This document shows positions 7,301-14,989 of a stretch of 17,182 bases of DNA, one piece after another. Each line of letters opens with the position of its first letter. Within the stretch, counting starts at the first letter, position 1. The stretch is from Desulfuromonadaceae bacterium (GTDB lineage Bacteria; Desulfobacterota; Desulfuromonadia; Desulfuromonadales; SZUA-401): assembly GCA_003246035.1 (NCBI GenBank), contig QKBP01000047.1:1-17182 (forward strand), given 5' to 3'. A program made the position numbers and the translations under genes. The notes under the pieces are model-generated. The model was not told where the DNA came from. It was given only the letters and a program-made list of their open reading frames with translations, and ran no database searches.

Positions 7301-10171
7301 TGGGGGACCGGCGGCGGCACGGTGATCTGGGAGGGGGCCAACAGCAGCTCGTTGACGATCGTCCCGGAGAAGGACGATCTCAAGGTGGGCGATACCGCGC
7401 GCTACCTGGTGCAGAATCCCTTCCCGGGCTGCCAGGCGCTGATCACCGTCGAGCGCTACGGGGTCCTCAAGAGCTGGGTCGAGACCTTCGCCGAGGGGAC
7501 GGCAGTGGTCGAGGTGCCGATCGAGCCCGACTACGTGCCCGGCTTCTACCTCTCGGTGACGGTCTTCTCGCCGCGCGTCGACAAGCCGGTGGAGAACCGG
7601 GTCGACCTCGGCAAGCCGGCCTTCCGCATCGGCACGGTGAAGACGGTCGTCAACGACCCCTACAAGGAGCTGGCCGTCACCGCCACGGCGGATCGCCCGG
7701 TCTACAAGCCGCGCGACAAGGTGACCGTCGAGTTGCAGGTGGCCCAGAAGCAGAAGGGCCCGCTGCCGCCCACGGAGCTGGCGGTCGTGGTCCTCGACGA
7801 GGCGGTGCTCGACCTGATCCAGGGGGGGCGTAACTACTACGATGTCTACAAGGGCTTCTACCACCTCGACGGCCTCGATCTGCGCAATTTCAACCTGCTG
7901 ATGCAGCTCGTCGGCCGCCAGCACTTCGAGAAGAAGGGGGCGAGCCCGGGCGGGGGCGGCGGGGGCGACCTGGCGATGCGCTCGCTGTTCAAGTTCGTCG
8001 CCTACTGGAACCCGTCGGTGCGCACCGACGCCGCCGGCAAGGCGCGGATCAGCTTCGAGGCCCCGGACAACCTCACCGGCTGGCGGGTGCTCGCCCTCGC
8101 CGTGACCCCCGGCGACCTGATGGGACTGGGCGATGCGAGCTTCAAGGTCAACCGCCCGACGGAGCTGCGCCCGGCGCTCCCCAACCAGGTGCTCTCGGGA
8201 GACCGCTTCTCGGCCGGCTTTACGGTGATGAACCGCACCGAAAAGAGCCGCACCCTGAAGGTCAGGCTGAGCGCCGAGGGGGCCCTGGAGGCTCCCGCGA
8301 GCATGGAGCAGGAGGTGCTCGCGCTCCCCTACAAGCGGGTTGAGCTGCGCCTGCCGATCACGACCAAGGGGGAGGGGGAGGTGCGCCTCACCGCGCGAGC
8401 CTACGACCAGAGCGACGGCGACCTCACCCAGGCCACGGTGCCGGTGCGCAAGCAGGTCGTCACCGAGACCGCCGCCACCTACGGCACCACCACCTCGGAC
8501 AGCGTCGAGGAGCGGATCGCCGTGCCGCAACAGATCCGCACCGACGTCGGCGCGTTCAGCGTGGTCCTGGCGCCGACGGTGATCGGCAACCTCCTGGGGG
8601 CCTTCGACTACCTGCGGGGCTACCCCTACATCTGCTGGGAGCAGAAGCTGACCAAGGGGGTGATGGCCTCCCACTACCAGCAGCTTAAGCCGTGGCTGCC
8701 GGCCGACTTCGAGTGGCCGGGGGCCGCGGGCCTCCCCGCGGAGACGCTCGGGCTGGCCGCCGCCCACCAGGCGCCGAACGGCGGCATGGTCTACTACATC
8801 CCCCAGGACCAGTACGTCAGCCCCTACCTGAGCGCCTACACGGCGATCGCCTTCAACTGGCTGCGCGCTGCGGGGGAGAGCGTCCCGGGGCCGGTCGAGG
8901 CGAAGCTGCACGGCTACCTTGAAATGCTGCTGCGCCTCGACGTCTTGCCCTCCTTCTACGATCGCGGCATGTCCTCGACGGTGCGGGCGGTGGCGCTGGC
9001 GGCGCTGGCGCCGCACGGCAAGGTGGGGCGCGCCGACCTGGAGCGCTTCAGGCCCTATCTCGTCGACATGAGCCTGTTCGGCAAGGCCCACTACCTGCAG
9101 GCGCTGCTCGCCGTCCCCGGCACCGAGGCGCTGCGCGCCGAGGCGGCGCGGCAGATCCTCGCCCACGCCAACCAGACCGGCGGCAAGTTCATCTTCAGCG
9201 AAGCGCTCTCCGACGGCTACGCCCGCATCCACGCCTCGACCCTGCGCGACAACGCCGCGGTGCTCTCGGCGCTGCTCGCCTACGCCGAGACCCCCGACGG
9301 CGGGCGGCTGGTGGCGGACGTCCCGTTCAAGCTGGTACGCACGATCACCCAGGGGCGCGGCCAGCGTGACCGCTGGGAGAACACCCAGGAGAACATGTTC
9401 TGCATGAACGCCCTGATCGAATACAGCCGGCTCTACGAAAAACAGAAGCCGGCGATGACGGTCAGCGCGCGCCTCGATGGCGAGGAGTTCGGTCGCGCGG
9501 CGTTCAGATCCTTCACCGACCCCGCCACCACCCTGGAAAAGCCGCTGCTCCCCTCCGACCCGGGGCGTAGCGCGACGGTCCGCCTGGAGAAGGATGGGCC
9601 GGGCCGGCTCTACTACGCCGCCCGCCTGACCTGGGCCCCCCTGCTGCAGGCCGCCAAGCCCGCCAACGCCGGCATCGAGGTCCGTCGCGAATACAGCGTC
9701 GAGCGCGACGGCAAGTGGCAGCTGCTGAAAAGCCCGATGACGATCCGCAGCGGCGAGCTGGTGCGGGTCGATCTCTACCTGTCGCTGCCGGCGGCGCGCA
9801 ACTTCGTGGTCGTCGACGACCCGGTGCCGGGCGGGCTGGAGCCGGTCAACCGGGATCTCGCCACCGCCTCGAGCGTCGACGCCGACAAGGGCGAGGTCCC
9901 CTTCGCCGGCGGCGCCTTCTGGTACAGCCGCGACGACTGGCACGAGTACGGCTTCTCGTTCTGGAGCTTCTACCACCGCGAGCTGCGCCATCACGCCGCG
10001 CGCTTCTACTCCGAGTACCTCTCGGCCGGCAACTACCACCTCTCCTACGTCGCGCAGGCGATCGCCCCGGGCGAGTTTACCGTCCTGCCGGTCAAGGCCG
10101 AGGAGATGTACGACCCCGACGTTTTCGGCCGGGGGGTGCCCGCGCTGCTGCGGGTGGAGAAGGCGCAGTAG
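4382..10171 (+). CDS. Bacterial alpha-2-macroglobulin family protein with thioester
   Basis: 1929 residues. The ATG at 4382 is preceded by AGGAGG (4371-4376) with 5 bases between and opens a Sec signal peptide (MSRRVRR then a hydrophobic core, cleavage near WAGAAWG, residue 23); longer in-frame starts from 4262 lack a ribosome site. The protein is soluble periplasmic by prediction, since no lipobox is present, unlike E. coli YfhM. Order of regions: Ig-like macroglobulin domains (about 30-1000; TAQGVYRAGDTIQYKLYLR near 630 is the MG2-type motif), a Gly-rich bait-adjacent stretch (GASPGGGGGG, about 1190), the A2M core domain (AYWNPSVRTDAAGKARISF to VNRPTELR, about 1200-1290), the thioester helical domain with C1418-W-E-Q1421, and C-terminal receptor-like beta domains (about 1740-1925). 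The Cys and Gln of CxEQ form the reactive thioester that binds attacking proteases. It is first in an operon with an M15 peptidase and PBP1C; the A2M/pbpC pairing is known from many Gram-negative bacteria. Confidence 0.93.
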   Translation: MSRRVRRWSVVLFLFAWAGAAWGAFDSAEFNANPAPLELLAINPAGEEVPPSRQIVLRFNRPVVPVGRMERDASEIPVTVDPPLACEWRWLDTSNLACQLGSREAMQFATRYTVSVAPGIAAEDGSTLSEEVIHTFSTTRPRVARAYFSAWRSPGMPIIRVRFNQPVTAESVAQHLYFMTGQGDLVPAKVSTSVEDLPNPGRERSIWEYAQSLAISTPVVGETWYVAPAQEFELDTAVELKIEPGVAATDGPLPGDEERTVVSFDTFPEFAYLGLACRDNADKELFFPAGTQPQTGQLCSPHNPVMLRFSAPVADGALRAGLNTIPPQTVAEDETLAYRAEGGDYAVGRPHRSGERYDVYLPFGREPYQPMTIQAAAGELLDVFGRTLPQDLRQMFFTDHYRPSYTFGHRVSVLEKGVASEVPIEIRNIERIDLRGTAMTVNGKQEGIARSLVFDTTMDTGFRVPLDLRQFLGAPSGAVAGSFDTVPAPRYGSDREFFAQVTPFNLQVKIGHFSSLAWVTDYATGQPVAGAMISLYRASWPGLTLSPEVLASGTSDRHGLVHLPGSEELDPRLSSLNSWRGNVLVVRCDKGEDLALMPLNSEFVSGNAFEGYDEESYTSLRRKYGHIHAWGTTAQGVYRAGDTIQYKLYLRNQDNRRFIAPPQGNYHLKIIDPMNQTAFEERNLTLSEFGAASGEFTVPTNAPVGWYRFELSSDFGGDWQPMRVLVSDFTPAPFKVETELNGELFRAGEAVSVATHGRLHAGGPYADAGCRVTAQLTPIPFVSKHPQARGFSFDTWGGNTATQTIHQSEARLDNAGDLQTEFSLDAPRVLYGRMMVESAVRDDRGKYVAGSTTARFVGRTRFVGLRQDDWLLKEGKPARVEALVVDEHGDPATGSVVKLKVKVRVTTAARVKGAGNAYLTRYSHSWVDLESFELTSAGTPVGVNITPDRPGLYAISAEIVDTAGRSHSTSIERWGTGGGTVIWEGANSSSLTIVPEKDDLKVGDTARYLVQNPFPGCQALITVERYGVLKSWVETFAEGTAVVEVPIEPDYVPGFYLSVTVFSPRVDKPVENRVDLGKPAFRIGTVKTVVNDPYKELAVTATADRPVYKPRDKVTVELQVAQKQKGPLPPTELAVVVLDEAVLDLIQGGRNYYDVYKGFYHLDGLDLRNFNLLMQLVGRQHFEKKGASPGGGGGGDLAMRSLFKFVAYWNPSVRTDAAGKARISFEAPDNLTGWRVLALAVTPGDLMGLGDASFKVNRPTELRPALPNQVLSGDRFSAGFTVMNRTEKSRTLKVRLSAEGALEAPASMEQEVLALPYKRVELRLPITTKGEGEVRLTARAYDQSDGDLTQATVPVRKQVVTETAATYGTTTSDSVEERIAVPQQIRTDVGAFSVVLAPTVIGNLLGAFDYLRGYPYICWEQKLTKGVMASHYQQLKPWLPADFEWPGAAGLPAETLGLAAAHQAPNGGMVYYIPQDQYVSPYLSAYTAIAFNWLRAAGESVPGPVEAKLHGYLEMLLRLDVLPSFYDRGMSSTVRAVALAALAPHGKVGRADLERFRPYLVDMSLFGKAHYLQALLAVPGTEALRAEAARQILAHANQTGGKFIFSEALSDGYARIHASTLRDNAAVLSALLAYAETPDGGRLVADVPFKLVRTITQGRGQRDRWENTQENMFCMNALIEYSRLYEKQKPAMTVSARLDGEEFGRAAFRSFTDPATTLEKPLLPSDPGRSATVRLEKDGPGRLYYAARLTWAPLLQAAKPANAGIEVRREYSVERDGKWQLLKSPMTIRSGELVRVDLYLSLPAARNFVVVDDPVPGGLEPVNRDLATASSVDADKGEVPFAGGAFWYSRDDWHEYGFSFWSFYHRELRHHAARFYSEYLSAGNYHLSYVAQAIAPGEFTVLPVKAEEMYDPDVFGRGVPALLRVEKAQ

Positions 10172-10210
10172 GCGATGGCCACCGATCCACCTCAAACCAC
10201 AAGGAAGGCG

Positions 10211-10852
10211 ATGTCCCTGGCGCGTTGCTTCACCGTCTTGCTGGTCGCGTTCGCCCCGCTCTGGGCGCTGGCCGAAGAGCCCCCCGCGACCTGCACGTAC
10301 ACCACCTATCGCTGGAGCGTGACGCTTAAGCGCGGGGTCGGCCACCAGGTCGTCAGCCACCCGTACGCCGAGCTGCGCACCGAGGAGCTCGATGCCGCCA
10401 CCGGCTGCAGCGTCTGCGAAGAGGACCAGGAGTGGCTCGAGGTGGCAGACCTCCCGCGTTTCCGCCTCTGCCGCAAGCTCGCACCCCAGGTCCGCGAGAC
10501 CCTGCAGCGGCTCGCCGCTGACGGCGTGCCGTTGCTCAGCCTGACCGGCTACCGGGTCGGCATGACCCGCGGGCCGACGGACGCCGAAGGGCTGCGCACG
10601 GTCTTCAGCAACCACTCCTTCGGCATCGCCCTCGACGTCAACGCCGAGCTCAACGGCCTCTACGACCGCTGCATTGCCTTCGGCCCCGACTGCCGGCTGC
10701 GGATGGGCGGGCGCTGGCAGCCGGACGTCCCCGGGGGGCTGAGTGCCGACGGAGAGATCGTCCAGGCCCTGAAGGCGGCCGGCCTGCTATGGGGCGGGGA
10801 GATCGCCGGCCGGCAGAAGGACTTCATGCACTTCTCGCCCAGCGGCTACTAA
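10211..10852 (+). CDS. M15-type D-Ala-D-Ala carboxypeptidase-like protein, exported
   Basis: 213 residues. The ATG at 10211 has AAGGA at 10201-10205 and directly begins a signal peptide (MSLARC to WALA, residue 21); an ATG at 10175 would put 12 polar residues before it and lacks a comparable site. The zinc site of peptidase family M15 is visible: NHSFGIALDVN gives H135 and D142 (the HxxxxxxD pattern), and KDFMHFS gives D204 and H207. M15 enzymes include VanY-type D,D-carboxypeptidases and L-alanyl-D-glutamate endopeptidases, so the protein probably trims stem peptides of peptidoglycan in the periplasm. Six cysteines in the mature part (TCT, GCSVC, LCR, RCI, DCR) suggest disulfides, unusual for this family. 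It lies 39 bases after the alpha-2-macroglobulin gene and 11 bases before pbpC, so the three are surely co-transcribed. The exact bond cut is unknown. Confidence 0.85.
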   Translation: MSLARCFTVLLVAFAPLWALAEEPPATCTYTTYRWSVTLKRGVGHQVVSHPYAELRTEELDAATGCSVCEEDQEWLEVADLPRFRLCRKLAPQVRETLQRLAADGVPLLSLTGYRVGMTRGPTDAEGLRTVFSNHSFGIALDVNAELNGLYDRCIAFGPDCRLRMGGRWQPDVPGGLSADGEIVQALKAAGLLWGGEIAGRQKDFMHFSPSGY

Positions 10853-10863
10853 AGGTGCGCCGC

Positions 10864-13116
10864 ATGCCTCTTCCCACCCGCTTGCGAGAGTGGCGGCGGC
10901 GCCTCCCCCGAGCCCGGGCGCTCGTTGCCGCGGCGCTGCTGGCGACCGGGGTGCTCGCCGGCGCCACCTGGCTCGGCCTGCGGCCGCTCCCCGAGCGCCT
11001 CGACCCCGACGCCAGCGACGTCCGCCGGGTGCAGGTGCGCGATCGGCACGGCATCCCGCTGTCGGTGACCTACGAGAACGACTGGAACCTGCAGGACATC
11101 CTCCCCCTCGAGAAGATCCCGCCGCTGCTGCGCGCAGCCTTCGTGATGGCGGAGGATCGGCGCTTCTACCAGCATCCCGGCATCGACTGGCGGGCGCGCC
11201 TGCACGCGCTCTGGCAGAACCTCCGCGCCTTCAGGACGGTGCGCGGGGCGAGCACGATCAGCGAGCAGACGGTGCGGATGCTCCATCCGCGGCCGCGCAC
11301 CGTCTGGTCGCGCTGGCTGGAAGGGTGGGAGGCGCAGGCGCTGGAGAAACGCTTCAGCAAGGGGCAGATCCTCGCGTTCTACCTCAACCAGGTCCCGTAC
11401 TCCGGGCGGCGGCGCGGGGTGGCCCAGGCGGCGCGCAGCTGGTTCGACCGTGACCTGTCGACCCTCTCGCCGACCGAGATGCTGGCGCTGGCCGTGATGG
11501 TGCGGTCCCCGTCCCGCTTCAACCCGCGCGACGGGGAAGGCGACCTGCGGCGACGCCTGGAGCTGCTGGCCGCCAGCCTGCAGCAGGCGGGGCAGCTCCC
11601 CGGGCTCGACCCGCAAGCGCTGGCCGGCGCGCCGCTGGAACTGCACGAACCGACGCTGCCGGTGGCGGCCGGGCATTTCGTGCGCTATCTCACCGCCGAC
11701 GCGGAGCGCACCGCCCTGGCCGATCACGGGCGCCTCGACTCCACCCTCGACGGGCCGCTGCAGGCCCAGGTGCAGACCATCCTCGATACCCGCCTGAACA
11801 GCCTGCGCGACCTCGCAGTCGGTGACGGCGCGGTGCTGGTCATCGACCACCAACGCGGCGAGATCCTGGCCTGGGTCAATGGCGGCGGCGACGACCCCCG
11901 GATCGAGGGGAGCATGATCGACGCGGTGGTCACGCCGCGCCAGCCCGGTTCGACCCTCAAGCCGTTCCTCTATGCCGCGGCGCTCGACCAGGGGTGGGCC
12001 GCTGCCACGCTGATCGACGACGCCCCCATCGCCGGAGCGGTCGGGGGCGGGCAGCACGCCTTTCGCAACTACAGCCGCAATTTTTACGGGCCGCTGCGCC
12101 TGCGCGAATGCCTGGGCAATTCGCTCAACACCCCTGCGGTCCGCGCGATCGAGAAGGTCGGCCAGAAGCCGTTTCTCGACCTGCTTCACCGCCTCGGGTT
12201 TGCCAGCCTGACCCGCCCGGTGGAGGTCTACGGTCTCGGCCTCGCCCTCGGCAACGGCGAAGTCACCCTGCTGGAGCTGTGTCGCGCCTACGCGACCCTC
12301 GCCCGGGCCGGCGTCCGCAGGCCGGTCAGCGCGGTCTTCGGGCCGACCGCGCCCGAAGTGCGGCAGCGGGTCTTCTCGGCGGAGAGCGCCTCGCTGATCG
12401 GCGACATCCTCTCCGACCCCGAGGCGCGCCGCCTCGAGTTTGGCCGCGCCAGCGTGCTCAACCTGCCGTTGCAGACCGCGGTCAAGACCGGGACCTCGAC
12501 CGACTACTGCGACGCCTGGGCGGTCGGCTTCAATTATCGCTACGTGGTGGGGGTCTGGATGGGCAATCTCGACCGCAAACCGATGCTCAACGTCACCGGG
12601 GCGGTCGGGCCGGGGCTGGTGCTCCGCTCGGTGTTCGCCGAGCTGACGCGGCACGAGGACGGGGCGCCGCTGTTTCTCAGCCCCCGCCTGGTGGCGCTCG
12701 CGATCTGCCGAAAAAGCGGCCAGCTGGCCGGGCCCCGTTGCCCGACCATGCAGGAGTGGTTTCTCCCCGAGCAACGCCCCCGCCCCTGCACCGAGCACGA
12801 CCAGGCCGTGGCCGCGGCGCGCAGCGCGGTCCCCCGGGGGGGGCTGGTGCTCGCGCAGCCGACCGAGGGGCTGGCGATCGCCACGGACCCGCGGATTCCG
12901 GATCACCTCGAGAGCTTTGCCCTGGAACTCCCCGCCGAGATCGACCCCGCCTCGACCGTCTGGCGGGTCGACGGAGCCATCGTCGCGACCAGCGGCACCG
13001 GTGAGCGGCAAGTCCTCTGGCCCCTGCAGCAGGGGAGCCATCGCGTTCAGGCGGAGGTGACCCTTGCGAGCGGCGACAAGGTCTCCTCGGCGGAAGTGAC
13101 GTTCGTCGTCCGATGA
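10864..13116 (+). CDS. pbpC: Penicillin-binding protein 1C (bifunctional class A PBP)
   Basis: 750 residues, near the E. coli PBP1C length. The ATG at 10864 lies 11 bases after the preceding stop and follows AAAGG; an earlier in-frame start at 10789 would overlap the M15 gene by 64 bases and is not favoured. A basic N-terminus and one membrane helix (about 20-40) anchor it in the inner membrane. The GT51 glycosyltransferase carries E97 in AEDRRFYQHPGID and later KGQILAFYLNQVPYSG. Its second motif reads S130-T-I-S-E-Q135, a variant of the usual STITQQ/STLTMQ. The transpeptidase has S363-T-L-K366, S420-L-N422 and K541-T-G-T544, all intact. The tail (about 640-750; ELPAEIDPASTVWRVDGA, VTLASGDKVSSAEVTFVVR) fits the BiPBP_C domain typical of PBP1C. 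It polymerises and cross-links glycan strands, and with alpha-2-macroglobulin probably repairs the wall after damage. Confidence 0.93.
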   Translation: MPLPTRLREWRRRLPRARALVAAALLATGVLAGATWLGLRPLPERLDPDASDVRRVQVRDRHGIPLSVTYENDWNLQDILPLEKIPPLLRAAFVMAEDRRFYQHPGIDWRARLHALWQNLRAFRTVRGASTISEQTVRMLHPRPRTVWSRWLEGWEAQALEKRFSKGQILAFYLNQVPYSGRRRGVAQAARSWFDRDLSTLSPTEMLALAVMVRSPSRFNPRDGEGDLRRRLELLAASLQQAGQLPGLDPQALAGAPLELHEPTLPVAAGHFVRYLTADAERTALADHGRLDSTLDGPLQAQVQTILDTRLNSLRDLAVGDGAVLVIDHQRGEILAWVNGGGDDPRIEGSMIDAVVTPRQPGSTLKPFLYAAALDQGWAAATLIDDAPIAGAVGGGQHAFRNYSRNFYGPLRLRECLGNSLNTPAVRAIEKVGQKPFLDLLHRLGFASLTRPVEVYGLGLALGNGEVTLLELCRAYATLARAGVRRPVSAVFGPTAPEVRQRVFSAESASLIGDILSDPEARRLEFGRASVLNLPLQTAVKTGTSTDYCDAWAVGFNYRYVVGVWMGNLDRKPMLNVTGAVGPGLVLRSVFAELTRHEDGAPLFLSPRLVALAICRKSGQLAGPRCPTMQEWFLPEQRPRPCTEHDQAVAAARSAVPRGGLVLAQPTEGLAIATDPRIPDHLESFALELPAEIDPASTVWRVDGAIVATSGTGERQVLWPLQQGSHRVQAEVTLASGDKVSSAEVTFVVR

Positions 13117-13215
13117 CGGGGCGATCGCGGCGCGGGAGAGGGGCAAAAAGCCGCAGAGAGCGGTCCGGGCCGGAATTGCAGGCCTGACCCCGGGTACTGG
13201 CCCGGCAGGCTAGCC

Positions 13216-13247
13216 AAAGGTCCGGCGGATTCCGCCGGACCTTTTTT
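13216..13247 (+). terminator. Terminator at the end of the A2M-M15-pbpC operon
   Basis: AAAGGTCCGGCGG (from 13216) pairs with its complement ending at 13244 around a 3-base loop, followed by six T residues (13242-13247). It starts 100 bases after the pbpC stop. Three A residues on the left mean it may also weakly stop the convergent gene to the right. The rest of 13117-13358 shows no gene. Confidence 0.9.
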
Positions 13248-13358
13248 CGTGAAGCCATGCTCCGGAGTCGACAACCCGGCAGGGATCAGCAGAGCTGAAA
13301 CGGGGCCTTTGCGCAACAGGCCAATCAGGAGTCCGGTCGCAGTCACGCTCGGTGCCGG

Positions 13359-14768
13359 TCACGCCGCGCCCCAGCGCGCCAAGCGTCTGCGCTGCACCAC
13401 CGCGAAGCGCGCGATGATCCGCTCGGCGTCGTAGCTGCGGCCGATGCCGAGCAGGTCGTAGACCCCGCCGAAGCGCACGTCGCCGCCGGCCAGGGCGCGC
13501 AGCGCCCCGTCCATCATCACCATGTAGCCGTCGAAGTGGGTCCAGAGCGGCTGTTCTCCCCAGCCCCGCTGCTGGCCGATGCGCAGGTAGAGGTCGGGAG
13601 GGATGCAGACCAGCCGGAAGGCCTGAGGGTCGAGGCCGAGCTCGCCCTGGAGCACGTCGTCGCCGTGTTTGAGCAGCGCTTCCTCGATCTGGCGGCGGCT
13701 GAGCCGCTGGCGCTGCGGCAGGTCGAGCCGCTCGAGCAGCGCCGAACCGGGGGGGGCGGTGCCGGGGCGGGGCTCGTTGAAGAGCTCCACCAGCAGGTCC
13801 TCGGCGACCAGCGCGGGGAGAAAGCGGATCCCCGCCGAGTTGACCAGGGGGTGCGCGGCGAAGACCTGCACCCGCTCCTTCAGCGCCGCCGGCGTCCCCT
13901 GCGGCAGGTCGATCTCGGGGAGACGGACGACCGCCGAGGCTCCACCCTGCAGCTGGGCGAAGGTCGGGTGCCAGGCGAAGGCGCACAGCGGCGCCAGTTC
14001 GCTGTGCCGCGAGGGGACCCGCAGCGCCTCGAGCCCGAGCCGCTCGGCGCGGGCGCGGGTCTCGGCGGAGAACTCGACCAGCAGATCAGGGGGGGGCGTG
14101 CCGAGCTCGGCGGCCGCGCCGGAGCCCGTCGTGACGCCCTGCGGCTCGGTGCTCAAATCGCCGGCGAGTCGGGCCAGCTTGGGGTAATTCCCCTCCTTGA
14201 GCGCTTCGAGAGCTTCGTTCTCCAGCACGCTCAGCGACGGGCGGCGCAGGTCGTCGGAGGCCGCGCCGTCGACCTCGAGTTCTTGCAAGGCCTGCAGCCG
14301 CTCCGCGTAGAAAGCGGCCAGCTCGGGATCGTCCTTGACCAGCGCCTCGAGGGCGGCGCAGGCCTCGTCGCGCAACCGGGCAAGGCTTCGCCTCGCCACC
14401 CCGGGGATGGTGTTCATCCCCGGCGAAAACGGGTCGATGGCAAGCGTCTCCCCGTCGTAGATCTCGGCGGCGATCGCGAGCAGCTCGCTGCGGCTCTCGA
14501 GATCGCTCTTCAGCAGCTCGTGCTCACGGCTCAAGTCGCGCACCTTCCCCCAGGCCCCATCGTTCATGGCGTTGCGGATCAGGTTCGGCAGGTTGACGAG
14601 GCGGGCGCGCTGGAGCACGGCGAGGCGGTACTCCTCCTCGGGGAGGGTCGCGGCGAGAGCGCCGCGCTGTCGCAGCAGGTAGCGGTCGCCGTACAGGGTG
14701 TCGATACGGCGCAGGGCGAGGAGGCGCTCGAGGTCGGCGGGGGGGAGGGGGCCCTTGGTCGTGGGCAT
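13359..14768 (-). CDS. Hypothetical cytoplasmic protein, 469 residues
   Basis: Not recognised. The ATG at 14768 follows AAAGGAG with 9 bases between and starts MPTTKGPLPPADLERLLALRR; the frame is open further upstream, but that part crosses a terminator and the next gene and is not translated from here. No signal peptide or membrane helix. The N-terminal half (to about residue 230) is mostly charged helix (VLQRARLVNLPNLIRNAMND, REHELLKSDLESRSELLAIA, CAALEALVKDDPELAAFYAE). The C-terminal half is mixed alpha/beta and ends in a distinctive block from residue 408: LWTHFDGYMVMMDGALRALA, then GGDVRFGGVYDLLGIGRSYD and ERIIARFAVVQRRRLARW. The run of adjacent aromatic and Met residues (HFDGYMVMMDG) looks like a conserved core. 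Good ribosome site, normal codon use and its own candidate promoter support a real gene. No function is proposed. Confidence 0.8.
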   Translation of the reverse strand: MPTTKGPLPPADLERLLALRRIDTLYGDRYLLRQRGALAATLPEEEYRLAVLQRARLVNLPNLIRNAMNDGAWGKVRDLSREHELLKSDLESRSELLAIAAEIYDGETLAIDPFSPGMNTIPGVARRSLARLRDEACAALEALVKDDPELAAFYAERLQALQELEVDGAASDDLRRPSLSVLENEALEALKEGNYPKLARLAGDLSTEPQGVTTGSGAAAELGTPPPDLLVEFSAETRARAERLGLEALRVPSRHSELAPLCAFAWHPTFAQLQGGASAVVRLPEIDLPQGTPAALKERVQVFAAHPLVNSAGIRFLPALVAEDLLVELFNEPRPGTAPPGSALLERLDLPQRQRLSRRQIEEALLKHGDDVLQGELGLDPQAFRLVCIPPDLYLRIGQQRGWGEQPLWTHFDGYMVMMDGALRALAGGDVRFGGVYDLLGIGRSYDAERIIARFAVVQRRRLARWGAA

Positions 14769-14826
14769 CGCGGCAGACTCCTTTCGGGGCACAGTGCGCC
14801 GGTCCGGATTAGGCAGCGCTGATCCC

Positions 14827-14854
14827 AGCCTACTCGCTATCGGGGGATTTTCAA
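14827..14854 (-). promoter_or_regulatory. Possible promoter for the 469-aa gene
   Basis: On the minus strand TTGAAA (14849-14854, 5 of 6 matches) is followed after 16 bases by TAGGCT (14827-14832, 3 of 6), about 58 bases before the ATG. The -10 is weak. A short inverted repeat (GGGATT/AATCCC) overlaps the -35. Confidence 0.3.
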
Positions 14855-14935
14855 TCCCGCGCGGGGTGCGCGGGCGCGGTGGGGGGGCAGGCAACGGTCG
14901 CCAAGGGGCAGGTGCACCCCGCGGGCGGCACACGC

Positions 14936-14963
14936 AAAAGGGGGGCGATGAAAATCGCCCCCC
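14936..14963 (-). terminator. Terminator of the tetrahaem protein gene
   Basis: Read on the minus strand, GGGGGGCGAT (14963 down to 14954) pairs over 10 bp with ATCGCCCCCC (14949-14940) around a 4-base loop and is followed by TTTT (14939-14936). It begins 26 bases after the stop codon at 14990 and isolates the haem gene from the 469-aa gene. Confidence 0.88.
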
Positions 14964-14989
14964 TGACGACAATGCGTTGTGGCTACCGC

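Noticed and set aside
5519..10615. A 1698-codon open frame on the minus strand opposite the alpha-2-macroglobulin gene
   Set aside because: It is a by-product of high GC and third-position bias in the plus-strand gene; the translation is low-complexity Arg/Gly/Gln/Val/Asp with no domain or ribosome site.
10849..13146. A 765-codon minus-strand open frame opposite pbpC
   Set aside because: All PBP motifs are on the plus strand; the reverse frame is an Arg/Gly-rich shadow.
13536..14822. A 428-codon plus-strand open frame opposite the 469-aa gene
   Set aside because: No ribosome site, low-complexity Gln/Leu/Gly composition; the minus frame has a good start and ordinary protein composition.
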